A DNA stretch of 7,356 bases from an uncultured Eubacteriales bacterium (GCA_902790885.1 CADATR010000086.1:1-7356), one strand, 5' to 3'; counted from the stretch's first letter, positions 1-4,944 are shown. Made by a program: numbers and translations. Notes: generated by a model from the sequence alone, not told the origin.

Positions 1-1359
1 CATAACTTCGATCCTGCCGTCATGGCGAACGATCGCACCCGGCATGACGCGGTACAGGTTGTTGTAGCGTCTGTAGGACTTCCTTACCTTCAGCCTCGAC
101 AGCATGCGGTCAGCTTCTTTCCTGCCGCAAAGTCTGACCTGCTTTTCGTACCACTGTGACAATGCGAGGCCTTTCTGGTCGATGCGCGGCTTTCGGTTCC
201 TCGCAACGGTCTTGCCGTCAAGCTTGTATGTGCGTTCAGGCTGATTGTTGATCTTCGCTCTGTCGTGGCGCCTGTACTGCTTCACACTGAAGGCCTGTTC
301 CTCAGGCTGCTTTGGTATCACGCCTGTCGCCATCGACGCGATGCACAGAGCATCGATATCGTGGTCCTTGTCAAGGCCGGCTGCTTCGCGTATCTCCTTC
401 GTGTCGTATCCGGCGCAGATGAAGACATTCTCTTCATCGAAGCGTTCGACAAGGCCCAGATAAATGTACGGTATTGCCTGGTTCAGCACGCTCAGCGCCT
501 GATACTTCTTGCCGAAGCCCTCGACATCGAGCTCGAGCTCACCGATATGTATCTTAGTGTGGCAGCTATTGCACAGACCCACCTTGTTCTCCGGTCCGTC
601 AAAGCCGTTGTCGTTCTGCTCCTTCACATGATGGTAGTGTTCGATCGGGGCTCCGCAGCAGAAGCACTTGCCTTTCTGACGCTCGTACACGAAATCATCG
701 ACCGAGGCGTAGCCTTTCAGTCTGCCGTTCTGGAAGTCGATACCTCTGACCGATCCGTCCTCCAGCTTCATGAACGCGAAGCGGTTAGCTTCCAGGCACC
801 AGCCTTTGACCGGAAGTATCTTTCTTATCTGATCGACGTGGTTCAGATGCGTGTCGACAAGCTGTTTAACACTCGGTGTTATGAGCTGCCTCTTCTTCCG
901 GTTCCGGAACCGCGCCTCCTGATTGATGATATCCTTCACGAGCGTAGGCTTTTTCGTCCCCGGGATAAGTCTGCCGCTTCCGAGCTTTGTCGACAGGGTG
1001 CCGCATCTTTTCGCCCGGCGCTTCCTTACGAGCCTTTCACCTCTGCGCCGAGCCTGACGATTCTTCTTCCTGTCGGACATGCCTTTCGCCACTTCATCAT
1101 TTCTTGTCTCGACCTTGTCGCGGTAAACGCACTCGCCGTCTTCCGTCACGACGGCATTGCCGATGTTCGTCCTGCCCGGGTCTGTTCCTCCGTAGAGATA
1201 TGGCTCTGCTTCGTCTGTATCGTACAGAAGCTGCACTGTGAACGGCCTGCCGCATACGACCCTGGCTTTCTTTTCCTTCAGCAGGATGCGCACATGGCCG
1301 CATCTTGCTGTCGGCATAAGCGGCCTGCCGCTCCTGCTCAGCACATATACGTATGTCAT
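1..1359 (-). CDS. iscB: IscB RNA-guided nuclease, DPG/RRXRR-like type (runs off left edge)
   Basis: IscB is an RNA-guided DNA nuclease: the HNH domain cuts the strand paired to the omega-RNA guide and RuvC cuts the other. The frame stays open from ATG at 1359 to base 1, giving 453 residues without a stop. Visible parts in order: PLMP motif at residues 13-16; RuvC-I around D60 (TDPGRTNIG); arginine/lysine-rich bridge at about 95-118; RuvC-II E190; HNH with C232, C235, H243-H244, N258, C263, C266-H267; RuvC-III H333-x-x-D336-A337. All expected catalytic residues are present, so an active enzyme is likely. The C-terminal part from about 350 should read target-adjacent DNA. The start is fixed by AAAGGAGGA at 1373-1365. 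The omega-RNA lies immediately upstream. It differs widely from the second IscB in the window, mainly in RuvC-I and in the spacing between RuvC-II and HNH. The C-terminus and right end of the element are outside the window. Confidence 0.92.
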   Translation of the reverse strand, partial: MTYVYVLSRSGRPLMPTARCGHVRILLKEKKARVVCGRPFTVQLLYDTDEAEPYLYGGTDPGRTNIGNAVVTEDGECVYRDKVETRNDEVAKGMSDRKKNRQARRRGERLVRKRRAKRCGTLSTKLGSGRLIPGTKKPTLVKDIINQEARFRNRKKRQLITPSVKQLVDTHLNHVDQIRKILPVKGWCLEANRFAFMKLEDGSVRGIDFQNGRLKGYASVDDFVYERQKGKCFCCGAPIEHYHHVKEQNDNGFDGPENKVGLCNSCHTKIHIGELELDVEGFGKKYQALSVLNQAIPYIYLGLVERFDEENVFICAGYDTKEIREAAGLDKDHDIDALCIASMATGVIPKQPEEQAFSVKQYRRHDRAKINNQPERTYKLDGKTVARNRKPRIDQKGLALSQWYEKQVRLCGRKEADRMLSRLKVRKSYRRYNNLYRVMPGAIVRHDGRIEVM

Positions 1360-1360
1360 G

Positions 1361-1573
1361 TGCGTCCTCCTTTCCTTCTAGTTGAGTTATAACTGTTAGT
1401 CTCCGCCTCGATGGGCGGGTGATGTTTCCCTGAGCTTGGTGCATCAGACCAGTATGTGCGGGACTGGGAAAATCCCGCAGTGTGAGATACATCACGCTCT
1501 TGCTCAACTACTCTCGCCTTACAAGCCCCCGCTTCTAACGAAGCGTCAGCGAGTTAAGCGGCGGGTAGTTGAC
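1361..1573 (-). ncRNA. omega-RNA (HEARO) scaffold of the left IscB
   Basis: This stretch between the GNAT gene and iscB folds as IscB-associated omega-RNAs do. Reading on the minus strand it begins GTCAACTACCC. Helix 1 pairs TCAACTAC (1572-1565) with GTAGTTGA (1511-1504), eight perfect pairs. It encloses a hairpin of CCGCTT (1561-1556) with AAGCGG (1534-1529), extended by AAC/GTT with a two-base bulge. Further helices: GTGATGT/ACATCAC (1495-1489 with 1425-1419), TGCGGGA/TCCCGCA (1479-1473 with 1463-1457) and CCGCC/GGCGG (1418-1414 with 1407-1403). The scaffold ends near the iscB ribosome site. The 3' end and the promoter are not defined by the sequence. The 5' end overlaps the last 28 bases of the GNAT reading frame. 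Confidence 0.85.
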
Positions 1574-2256
1574 CAGTTCGGGGCATTTCCGATGTCGATC
1601 AGGGCTTCTCTGAGGTCGTCCATCGAGATCTGCCCGAAATTACGTATCGTTATAAGTTCTTCCTCCCTCGTTTTAAGAACATCACTGACAGTGCGAATCC
1701 CGCTCCTGAGGAGCCCATACCTGGTCCTGTTGGCAAGGCCAAGCATATCTACAGGCCAGAGCATCCTGTCAGCGCAGCCTACACCGTCCGGCTTTCTCAC
1801 GCAGAATACCGGCTCACGTACCGGGCCACAGACGATGTCCTGATCCAGAGATACCGGCTGAAGTCCGTAGACAGCTATCATCTTTCTCCAGAACCTCACC
1901 GCAGGTCTGTTCTTATAGAGAACTGTAGATACAAGCGGAGCATCGGCCATTCCGAGAAGCTCACCGAACATGATCGTTCCGGTGCCCTTCCTTCTGAAAT
2001 CCTCATTCACATAGAATGCATGAAGAAGGAGTCTCGGTCTGAGAAGATCTCCTTTCAGCTCGACGATAACGAATCCCTTTTCACATTCATCGTCCGAGAA
2101 GACGTATATGCCAAGATCTCCGGAGGCTGCCTTTTTCGTCATATTAAAGACCTGCATCCCGTCGGTACTTCCGTACTGAGAAAGCTCTCGCACATACGGG
2201 GAATACCGATCCGTATAGAATGTCTCTATTTCGTTGCGCCTAAGCCGTCTCAGCAT
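1546..2256 (-). CDS. GNAT-family acetyltransferase fused to RNA polymerase alpha-CTD-like domain
   Basis: The 236-residue protein has two parts. Residues 1 to about 155 resemble a GNAT N-acetyltransferase: the acetyl-CoA loop is visible as VNEDFRRKGTG (83-93), followed by a helix and NRPAVRFWRKM (116-126). Residues 167-223 resemble the alpha subunit C-terminal domain (WPVDMLGLANRTRYGLL, GIRTVSDVL, IRNFGQISMDDL). The arginine equivalent to E. coli alpha R265 is kept (R177), while N268 is replaced by Tyr and the GKKS loop reads GQIS. It may therefore bind DNA or a transcription partner and acetylate something near it; the substrate is unknown. ATG at 2256 is chosen because AAGGAG lies nine bases upstream; an open frame reaches 2367 without a better site. 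The last residues after NAPNW come from the inserted IscB element, so the natural C-terminus is altered. Confidence 0.75.
   Translation of the reverse strand: MLRRLRRNEIETFYTDRYSPYVRELSQYGSTDGMQVFNMTKKAASGDLGIYVFSDDECEKGFVIVELKGDLLRPRLLLHAFYVNEDFRRKGTGTIMFGELLGMADAPLVSTVLYKNRPAVRFWRKMIAVYGLQPVSLDQDIVCGPVREPVFCVRKPDGVGCADRMLWPVDMLGLANRTRYGLLRSGIRTVSDVLKTREEELITIRNFGQISMDDLREALIDIGNAPNWSTTRRLTR
1574..1593 (-). other. Predicted guide segment of the left omega-RNA
   Basis: In IscB systems the guide is the sequence directly 5' of the scaffold, supplied by the DNA flanking the element's left end. Here that segment is ATCGGAAATGCCCCGAACTG, which is in-frame coding sequence for residues up to NAPNW of the GNAT-alpha-CTD protein. 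The predicted target is therefore an uninterrupted copy of that gene. The length of 20 is assumed from the family; real guides may be slightly shorter. Confidence 0.65.
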
Positions 2257-2265
2257 CTTCGGCAT

Positions 2266-2271
2266 CTCCTT
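2266..2271 (-). promoter_or_regulatory. Ribosome binding site that sets the GNAT gene start
   Basis: AAGGAG is followed by nine bases and then ATG at 2256. An ATG at 2265 abuts the site directly and is too close to be used. The AT-rich run just upstream (TATATATAAGG) could belong to a promoter, but no convincing -35/-10 pair is visible. Confidence 0.7.
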
Positions 2272-2356
2272 ATATATATGTAAATGGTTGAATTTGTCGT
2301 TAACAGCCGGCCACAGCATATACCTGGTGAAACCGCAGCCGGCCCGGCAGCACTTA

Positions 2357-2395
2357 GCAGCTTGCACGCTGCAGAGTCCTGAGCCTCGGCTCTGC
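2357..2395 (-). other. Two overlapping alternative hairpins in the leader of the GNAT gene
   Basis: On the minus strand GCAGAG (2395-2390) pairs with CTCTGC (2376-2371), and GCAGC (2372-2368) pairs with GCTGC (2361-2357). They share bases 2371-2372, so they partly exclude one another. No U-tract follows either. They lie between the end of IscB element B and the GNAT start. A role in attenuation or in blocking read-through is possible but not shown. Confidence 0.4.
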
Positions 2396-2446
2396 TGAGG
2401 GATCGATTTTTCATCATAAACCTTTCTCGTTACGTAGCGCAGGAGA

Positions 2447-2467
2447 CCACGGCTTCTTTAAGCCGGG
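2447..2467 (-). repeat. Right-end hairpin of IscB element B
   Basis: CGGCTT (2465-2460) pairs with AAGCCG (2455-2450), with two further C-G pairs beyond a bulged base. It is flanked by CCTCC and TCTCCTGCGC. IS200/IS605-family ends carry such subterminal imperfect hairpins, which TnpA binds as single-stranded DNA. It also could serve as a weak terminator for iscB, but no T-run follows. Confidence 0.65.
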
Positions 2468-2486
2468 GAGGAATGCGCCCATGATA

Positions 2487-3836
2487 TTAAACTACTTGTC
2501 TCCAGCCACCAGCGTGGTGATGAAGTTTTATCTTTCTCGGCGAAATATCGCCTCCTCCAATAAGCTGCACACTCGAGCCCTTGTTATGCGTACCCTTGAC
2601 CATGCGCTTCTTGCCGCCGAAGATGATAATGTCGTCCGGCTGGTACAGATACCTCTGAGCGCGTATACTGCGTCTGCCGTTCGACACCTTCTCCCCGCGG
2701 AAGACGCGCTCGTTCTGCGGATTGCTTCGCGGTATGGATCTCGAGGTGCGATTACACCCGAGCTCCGCCGCCTTCTTTGTTTTGCCATCACGAATATCCA
2801 GATACTTCGCGTCGTAGAACTTCTCGAGTATGCGGTTGTTGCGGCGGCGCTTTTCAAAGTATTGCGTCTTCGTGCGGCGTTTCGGTCTCATGCTGCCGAT
2901 GCAGTAGGCATCATTCGCGTGTGACTTTCCGATGTTGAGATCACGTCTTGTGCGCTTCGTTACGGCACCATAGGTTATATGTGTGTCTACGCCAAACGCC
3001 TTGACTCCCTCGTAGATATGCCACCTGACGATGTTCATGTACGCTGCGGATGCCGTGCCTTTAGGAGGTGCCATATCCCACAGTTTTCCGCCGGGTTTAT
3101 GGTTCTTCGGGCTGTGGCATTTCTCGCATACTGATGCGAGGTTGCCGAGCCTGTTCGATCTGTCGCCCGTGCGAAAGCCCACATGATGGAGCCTGAGAGC
3201 GGTGCCGTCTTCTATAACTGATTTACCGCAGCAGAGGCATCTGTAACCGTCTCTTGCGAAGACTGCTTCTCTCAGCGTGTCGTATCCGTAACGCGGCCCG
3301 TATTGGTAATCAACGCCTTCCGGCAAGGGCTTGCCTTGCTCTACAGCATCGAGCACCGCCGGGTCGAACTGTCCAATCTCGAGCGTGACGCTTGTTATCG
3401 GGCATACCTCGCAGTACATCTTGAAGATATCTACATGGCGGTCCGCCTTGTTTCTGAGCGACGGAGCGAGCCAGCCTTCAGACTTTCTTCTGTTGTCGAA
3501 GCGCGCCTTGCGGTAGCGTTTTCTGTTGCGACGCGGGCGTCTTACCTCGCGACGCTGATCGTCGTGATGCTGCTTCTCGTTCTTAAGAAGCGTATACTCG
3601 GCGCTCACGTATTCGTGCTTCTCCGATTTGAGAGAGACTCCGATATACTGATAGCCGGTATCTTCCGTAAACTCGATTGGCTGCACGGCGTTTCCGCTCT
3701 CGTACAGAAGCTGCACGGTGAACGGCGCGTGCTTCACGATCTTGGCTCTTCCTGATCGGAGGAGCTTTCGGATTTTTTTGATATTTGTTGTCGGCATCAG
3801 CTTTTCGCCTTCTGCCGATATAACGAAAGTCGTCAT
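2487..3836 (-). CDS. iscB: IscB RNA-guided nuclease, DTG type
   Basis: This complete 449-residue protein matches the IscB family in length and order of parts. Visible: KLMP at residues 12-15 within the N-terminal PLMP domain; RuvC-I around D59 (TEDTGYQYIGVS); arginine-rich bridge at about 94-117; RuvC-II E153 (TLEIGQFD); HNH with C200, C203, H217-H218, N232, C237 and C240-H241; RuvC-III KSHANDA with H306 and D309; and a basic C-terminal region (310-449), expected to contact the omega-RNA and the target-adjacent motif. All catalytic positions are retained. The start is supported by AAAGGAGGA at 3849-3841, four bases before ATG. Its omega-RNA lies directly upstream. It is diverged from the left IscB except for a short near-identical stretch encoding PFTVQLLY. 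Homing or transposon-retention activity is inferred from the family. Confidence 0.95.
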   Translation of the reverse strand: MTTFVISAEGEKLMPTTNIKKIRKLLRSGRAKIVKHAPFTVQLLYESGNAVQPIEFTEDTGYQYIGVSLKSEKHEYVSAEYTLLKNEKQHHDDQRREVRRPRRNRKRYRKARFDNRRKSEGWLAPSLRNKADRHVDIFKMYCEVCPITSVTLEIGQFDPAVLDAVEQGKPLPEGVDYQYGPRYGYDTLREAVFARDGYRCLCCGKSVIEDGTALRLHHVGFRTGDRSNRLGNLASVCEKCHSPKNHKPGGKLWDMAPPKGTASAAYMNIVRWHIYEGVKAFGVDTHITYGAVTKRTRRDLNIGKSHANDAYCIGSMRPKRRTKTQYFEKRRRNNRILEKFYDAKYLDIRDGKTKKAAELGCNRTSRSIPRSNPQNERVFRGEKVSNGRRSIRAQRYLYQPDDIIIFGGKKRMVKGTHNKGSSVQLIGGGDISPRKIKLHHHAGGWRQVV

Positions 3837-3849
3837 GTGCTCCTCCTTT

Positions 3850-4162
3850 CTGTTTTTTTAGTGCTAACATGCTGCCTTACGGCTTTCCGCATACCGTGTC
3901 TCCGAAGAGGCGTGTATACGGATCCTCGCCCCGAAGGGCGGTGTCCACATCGCCAATGTTATTCCGCGGTTTGATGATATACGCACTTCGGCTACCCTCA
4001 CCGATGTTTAACGCATATCCGTAGTGCCCGGGACTTGTGGAGCATCCCGGGGTACCTGTATATTCGCAGATAACGTAGTGCCCTGAGCACTCAGGCTAAT
4101 CAACTGACTTGTTTTCACAAGCCCCCGCTTCAAGACGTCAGTCTAAGCGGTGGGTAGTTGAC
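3850..4162 (-). ncRNA. omega-RNA (HEARO) scaffold of the right IscB, long form
   Basis: Begins GTCAACTACCC like the left omega-RNA. TCAACT (4161-4156) pairs with AGTTGA (4105-4100), and the enclosed hairpin is CCGCTTAGAC (4150-4141) with GTCT-tg-AAGCGG (4136-4125), loop TGAC. Downstream helices: CCCGGGA/TCCCGGG (4051-4045 with 4033-4027); GATATGCG/CGTATATC (4019-4012 with 3983-3976, one G-U); GCCC-TTCG-GGGC (3939-3928); CCGTATAC/GTATGCGG (3921-3914 with 3894-3887, one G-U) enclosing a CTC-TTCG-GAG loop; and GCC-GTAA-GGC (3883-3874). The first hairpin and the helix ending in GGGA/TCCC have counterparts in the left RNA with different bases, which supports a folded RNA. At about 310 nt it is roughly 100 nt longer than the left one. 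Promoter and 3' end are not defined. Confidence 0.85.
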
Positions 4163-4182
4163 AACATAAAGGTTGTGAGTTT
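4163..4182 (-). other. Predicted guide segment of the right omega-RNA
   Basis: The 20 bases preceding the scaffold are AAACTCACAACCTTTATGTT, located in the non-coding gap after tRNA-Pro. As the element-flanking DNA it should match the intact insertion site in relatives lacking element B. I see no second copy of it in this window. Confidence 0.55.
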
Positions 4183-4256
4183 TGCTGTATGTCAGTCAGA
4201 AGACTTTTGAATATGCGATCCTTATGACTAATGATTTCCGGCTCGATCAAACCGGA

Positions 4257-4331
4257 TGGTCGAGATGGCAGGAGTTGAACCTGCTCCCTTCTGGTCCCCG
4301 ACCAGGAGCGCATCCGATGCGCCACATCCCG
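4257..4331 (-). tRNA. tRNA-Pro (anticodon most likely GGG), CCA encoded
   Basis: The acceptor CGGGATG pairs with CATCTCG over seven positions, one of them G-U. The D arm is GCGC-ATCGGAT-GCGC, the T arm GCAGG-TTCAACT-CCTGC, and CCA is encoded after discriminator A. The anticodon stem CTGG/CCAG closes a seven-base loop TCGGGGA, which puts GGG at 34-36. The near-universal U33 is C here. If the loop were shifted to restore U33 the anticodon would be CGG, also proline. The first anticodon-stem pair is a C-A mismatch and the D loop is short, so the gene is diverged though probably functional. It is the last of the cluster before IscB element B. Confidence 0.8.
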
Positions 4332-4349
4332 ATGAGGGGTCCGGCGGTT

Positions 4350-4369
4350 ATTTCGTTTTATGGCGAAAT
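4350..4369 (-). other. Hairpin between tRNA-like genes
   Basis: ATTTCG and CGAAAT form a six-pair stem around an eight-base loop on the minus strand. It lies in the 88-base spacer between tRNA-Pro and the next tRNA-like sequence. It may be a processing structure in a polycistronic tRNA transcript; no U-run follows. Confidence 0.4.
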
Positions 4370-4419
4370 GCCCTTTGTTAGCAGGGAGCTGCAGCCATAA
4401 GGCAGCTTTCCCGCCGGGT

Positions 4420-4488
4420 TCGCGGACCGGGGAATCGAACCCCGCATTATGAAAGACACCACGAAGGGATGGCAATCCTGCGTCCGCC
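4420..4488 (-). tRNA. tRNA-like sequence with intact T arm, anticodon unresolved (possibly degenerate)
   Basis: A canonical T arm CGGGG-TTCGATT-CCCCG is followed by GTCCGCG, which pairs with the 5' strand GGCGGAC except at the first position. A small D-like arm GGAT-TGCC-ATCC is present. The 21 bases between D and T arms cannot form a normal five-pair anticodon stem. TTC (Glu) or CAT (Met) both sit in plausible loop contexts (CTTTCAT, TTTCATAA) but neither is well paired. CCA is not encoded. It may be a decayed tRNA, a fragment-like decoy, or a tRNA with non-standard folding. Confidence 0.5.
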
Positions 4489-4493
4489 GTATC

Positions 4494-4520
4494 GCCCGCC
4501 GTCTTGCGCATGCGGCGGGC
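4494..4520 (-). other. Strong GC-rich hairpin between tRNA-like genes
   Basis: GCCCGCCG (4520-4513) pairs perfectly with CGGCGGGC (4501-4494) around an 11-base loop. No T-run follows, so it is not a standard intrinsic terminator in either direction. Its position six bases before the next tRNA-like 5' end suggests a processing or insulating element. Confidence 0.55.
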
Positions 4521-4531
4521 TTCTAAAGCAT

Positions 4532-4599
4532 GGACAGTCTGCGGAGTCGAACCGCAGGAGACGAGATCAGACAAAAGAGTCTCCACACCGGCGCCTGTC
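4532..4599 (-). tRNA. tRNA-like sequence with intact T arm, irregular anticodon arm
   Basis: T arm TGCGG-TTCGACT-CCGCA is perfect. Acceptor strands GACAGGC and GACTGTC pair at six of seven positions. The central 34 bases lack a recognisable D arm. AGAC and GTCT can close a six-base loop TCTTTT, or GGAGAC and GTCTCC can close a 16-base loop; neither is a standard anticodon arm. TTT (Lys) or TTG (Gln) could be read, but neither is reliable. It is the first tRNA-like gene after the regulator operon. Confidence 0.5.
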
Positions 4600-4606
4600 A
4601 AAACTT

Positions 4607-4629
4607 GCGCCCCTTGCCGAATAGGGCGC
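4607..4629 (-). terminator. Terminator-like hairpin after the HTH regulator gene
   Basis: GCGCCC (4629-4624) pairs with GGGCGC (4612-4607) around an 11-base loop, five bases past the stop codon of the regulator. It is followed by AAGTTTT, a weak T-run. It probably reduces transcription into the tRNA cluster; partial read-through that would express the tRNAs is possible. Confidence 0.5.
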
Positions 4630-4634
4630 GGCTT

Positions 4635-4928
4635 CTACTGTTCGTGTATAACCTCTTCGAGAAACATGCTTCCCTCAACGGTCAACACATACTTTTTCGC
4701 AGGAAGAAGCCGCTCTCTGTCCGCAGCCTCCTTCCCTGTGATGAGCCAGTCAAGAGAGACCCCGAATATATCTGCCATCTTTACAAGCTGGGAAAGATTC
4801 GGCTCACGCTCACCGTAGATGTACCGTGATACCGAGCCCTCACAGACCCCGAGCAGATCACCGAGCTCACGCCTGCTCATCTTCTTTTTCCTGAGCATCC
4901 GCCTTATATTGTTTCCGAGTGGCAGCAT
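4635..4928 (-). CDS. Small HTH transcriptional regulator, XRE (Cro/CI) family
   Basis: The 97-residue protein carries a Cro/CI-type helix-turn-helix over about residues 6-64: IRRMLRKKKMSRRELGDLL, then GVCEGSVSRYIYGEREP, the recognition-helix region, then LVKMADIFGVSLDWLITG. The remaining 33 residues form a short tail of unknown role, possibly for dimerisation. Such proteins are DNA-binding repressors, common in phages and mobile elements. ATG at 4928 is preferred because GGGAGGG precedes it by seven bases; the frame is open further upstream into the helicase gene but has no ribosome site there. The 16-base gap to the helicase stop indicates co-transcription. Its operator is not known; the GCATATAT repeats ahead of the helicase are one candidate. 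Confidence 0.88.
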   Translation of the reverse strand: MLPLGNNIRRMLRKKKMSRRELGDLLGVCEGSVSRYIYGEREPNLSQLVKMADIFGVSLDWLITGKEAADRERLLPAKKYVLTVEGSMFLEEVIHEQ

Positions 4929-4935
4929 ATTCGGT

Positions 4936-4942
4936 CCCTCCC
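4936..4942 (-). promoter_or_regulatory. Ribosome binding site that sets the HTH regulator start
   Basis: GGGAGGG directly follows the helicase TAG stop region and lies seven bases before ATG 4928. It rules against a longer form starting at 4988 inside the helicase gene. Confidence 0.8.
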
Positions 4943-4944
4943 GC

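Larger units (their letters stand above)
1..1573 (-). mobile_element. IscB/omega-RNA element A (IS200/IS605-like, right end outside window)
   Basis: The left end is placed at GTCAACTACCC (1573), the point where sequence shared with the other IscB element begins. The element carries omega-RNA then iscB and runs out of the window before its right end. It sits inside the 3' end of the GNAT-alpha-CTD gene, whose last eight or so codons are element-derived. No TnpA tyrosine transposase is seen, so it looks like a protein-only derivative that would need transposase in trans. The exact boundary is uncertain by a few bases. Confidence 0.7.
2431..4162 (-). mobile_element. IscB/omega-RNA element B (complete, transposase-less IS200/IS605-like)
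   Basis: The element reads left end, omega-RNA, iscB, right end. The left end is set at GTCAACTACCC (4162), shared with element A. The right end is recognised 20-55 bases after the iscB stop as GCATTCCTCCCC, a hairpin and GTCTCCTGCGC, a layout typical of IS200/IS605-family right ends. No tnpA is present. It lies between the tRNA cluster and the GNAT gene and breaks no obvious reading frame. The exact right boundary cannot be fixed to the base; 2431 is an estimate. Confidence 0.7.

Noticed and set aside
1..1359. Ordinary HNH homing endonuclease or TnpB
   Set aside because: PLMP motif, split RuvC and an HNH inserted between RuvC-II and RuvC-III together identify IscB; TnpB lacks HNH.
265..1392. 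Long plus-strand open frame opposite the left IscB gene
   Set aside because: The minus strand encodes a full set of IscB motifs with a strong ribosome site; the plus-strand translation has no recognisable domain and no ribosome site.
1361..1573. CRISPR-like or tracrRNA-like repeat upstream of iscB
   Set aside because: There is no repeat-spacer array; position and fold match an omega-RNA directly upstream of iscB.
2257..2367. Longer N-terminus for the GNAT gene, starting at 2367
   Set aside because: No ribosome site precedes 2367, while AAGGAG lies nine bases before ATG 2256; the extra residues are cysteine- and arginine-rich leader translation.
2296..2400. Possible tRNA relic before the GNAT gene
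   Set aside because: Hairpins are present but there is no TTCRANY T loop and no acceptor pairing.
3630..3665. Possible loss of the RuvC-I aspartate in the right IscB (reading GVS as the motif)
   Set aside because: Aligning by the family pattern shows the motif is EDTGYQYIGVS, with D59 in place; the GVS lies downstream of it.
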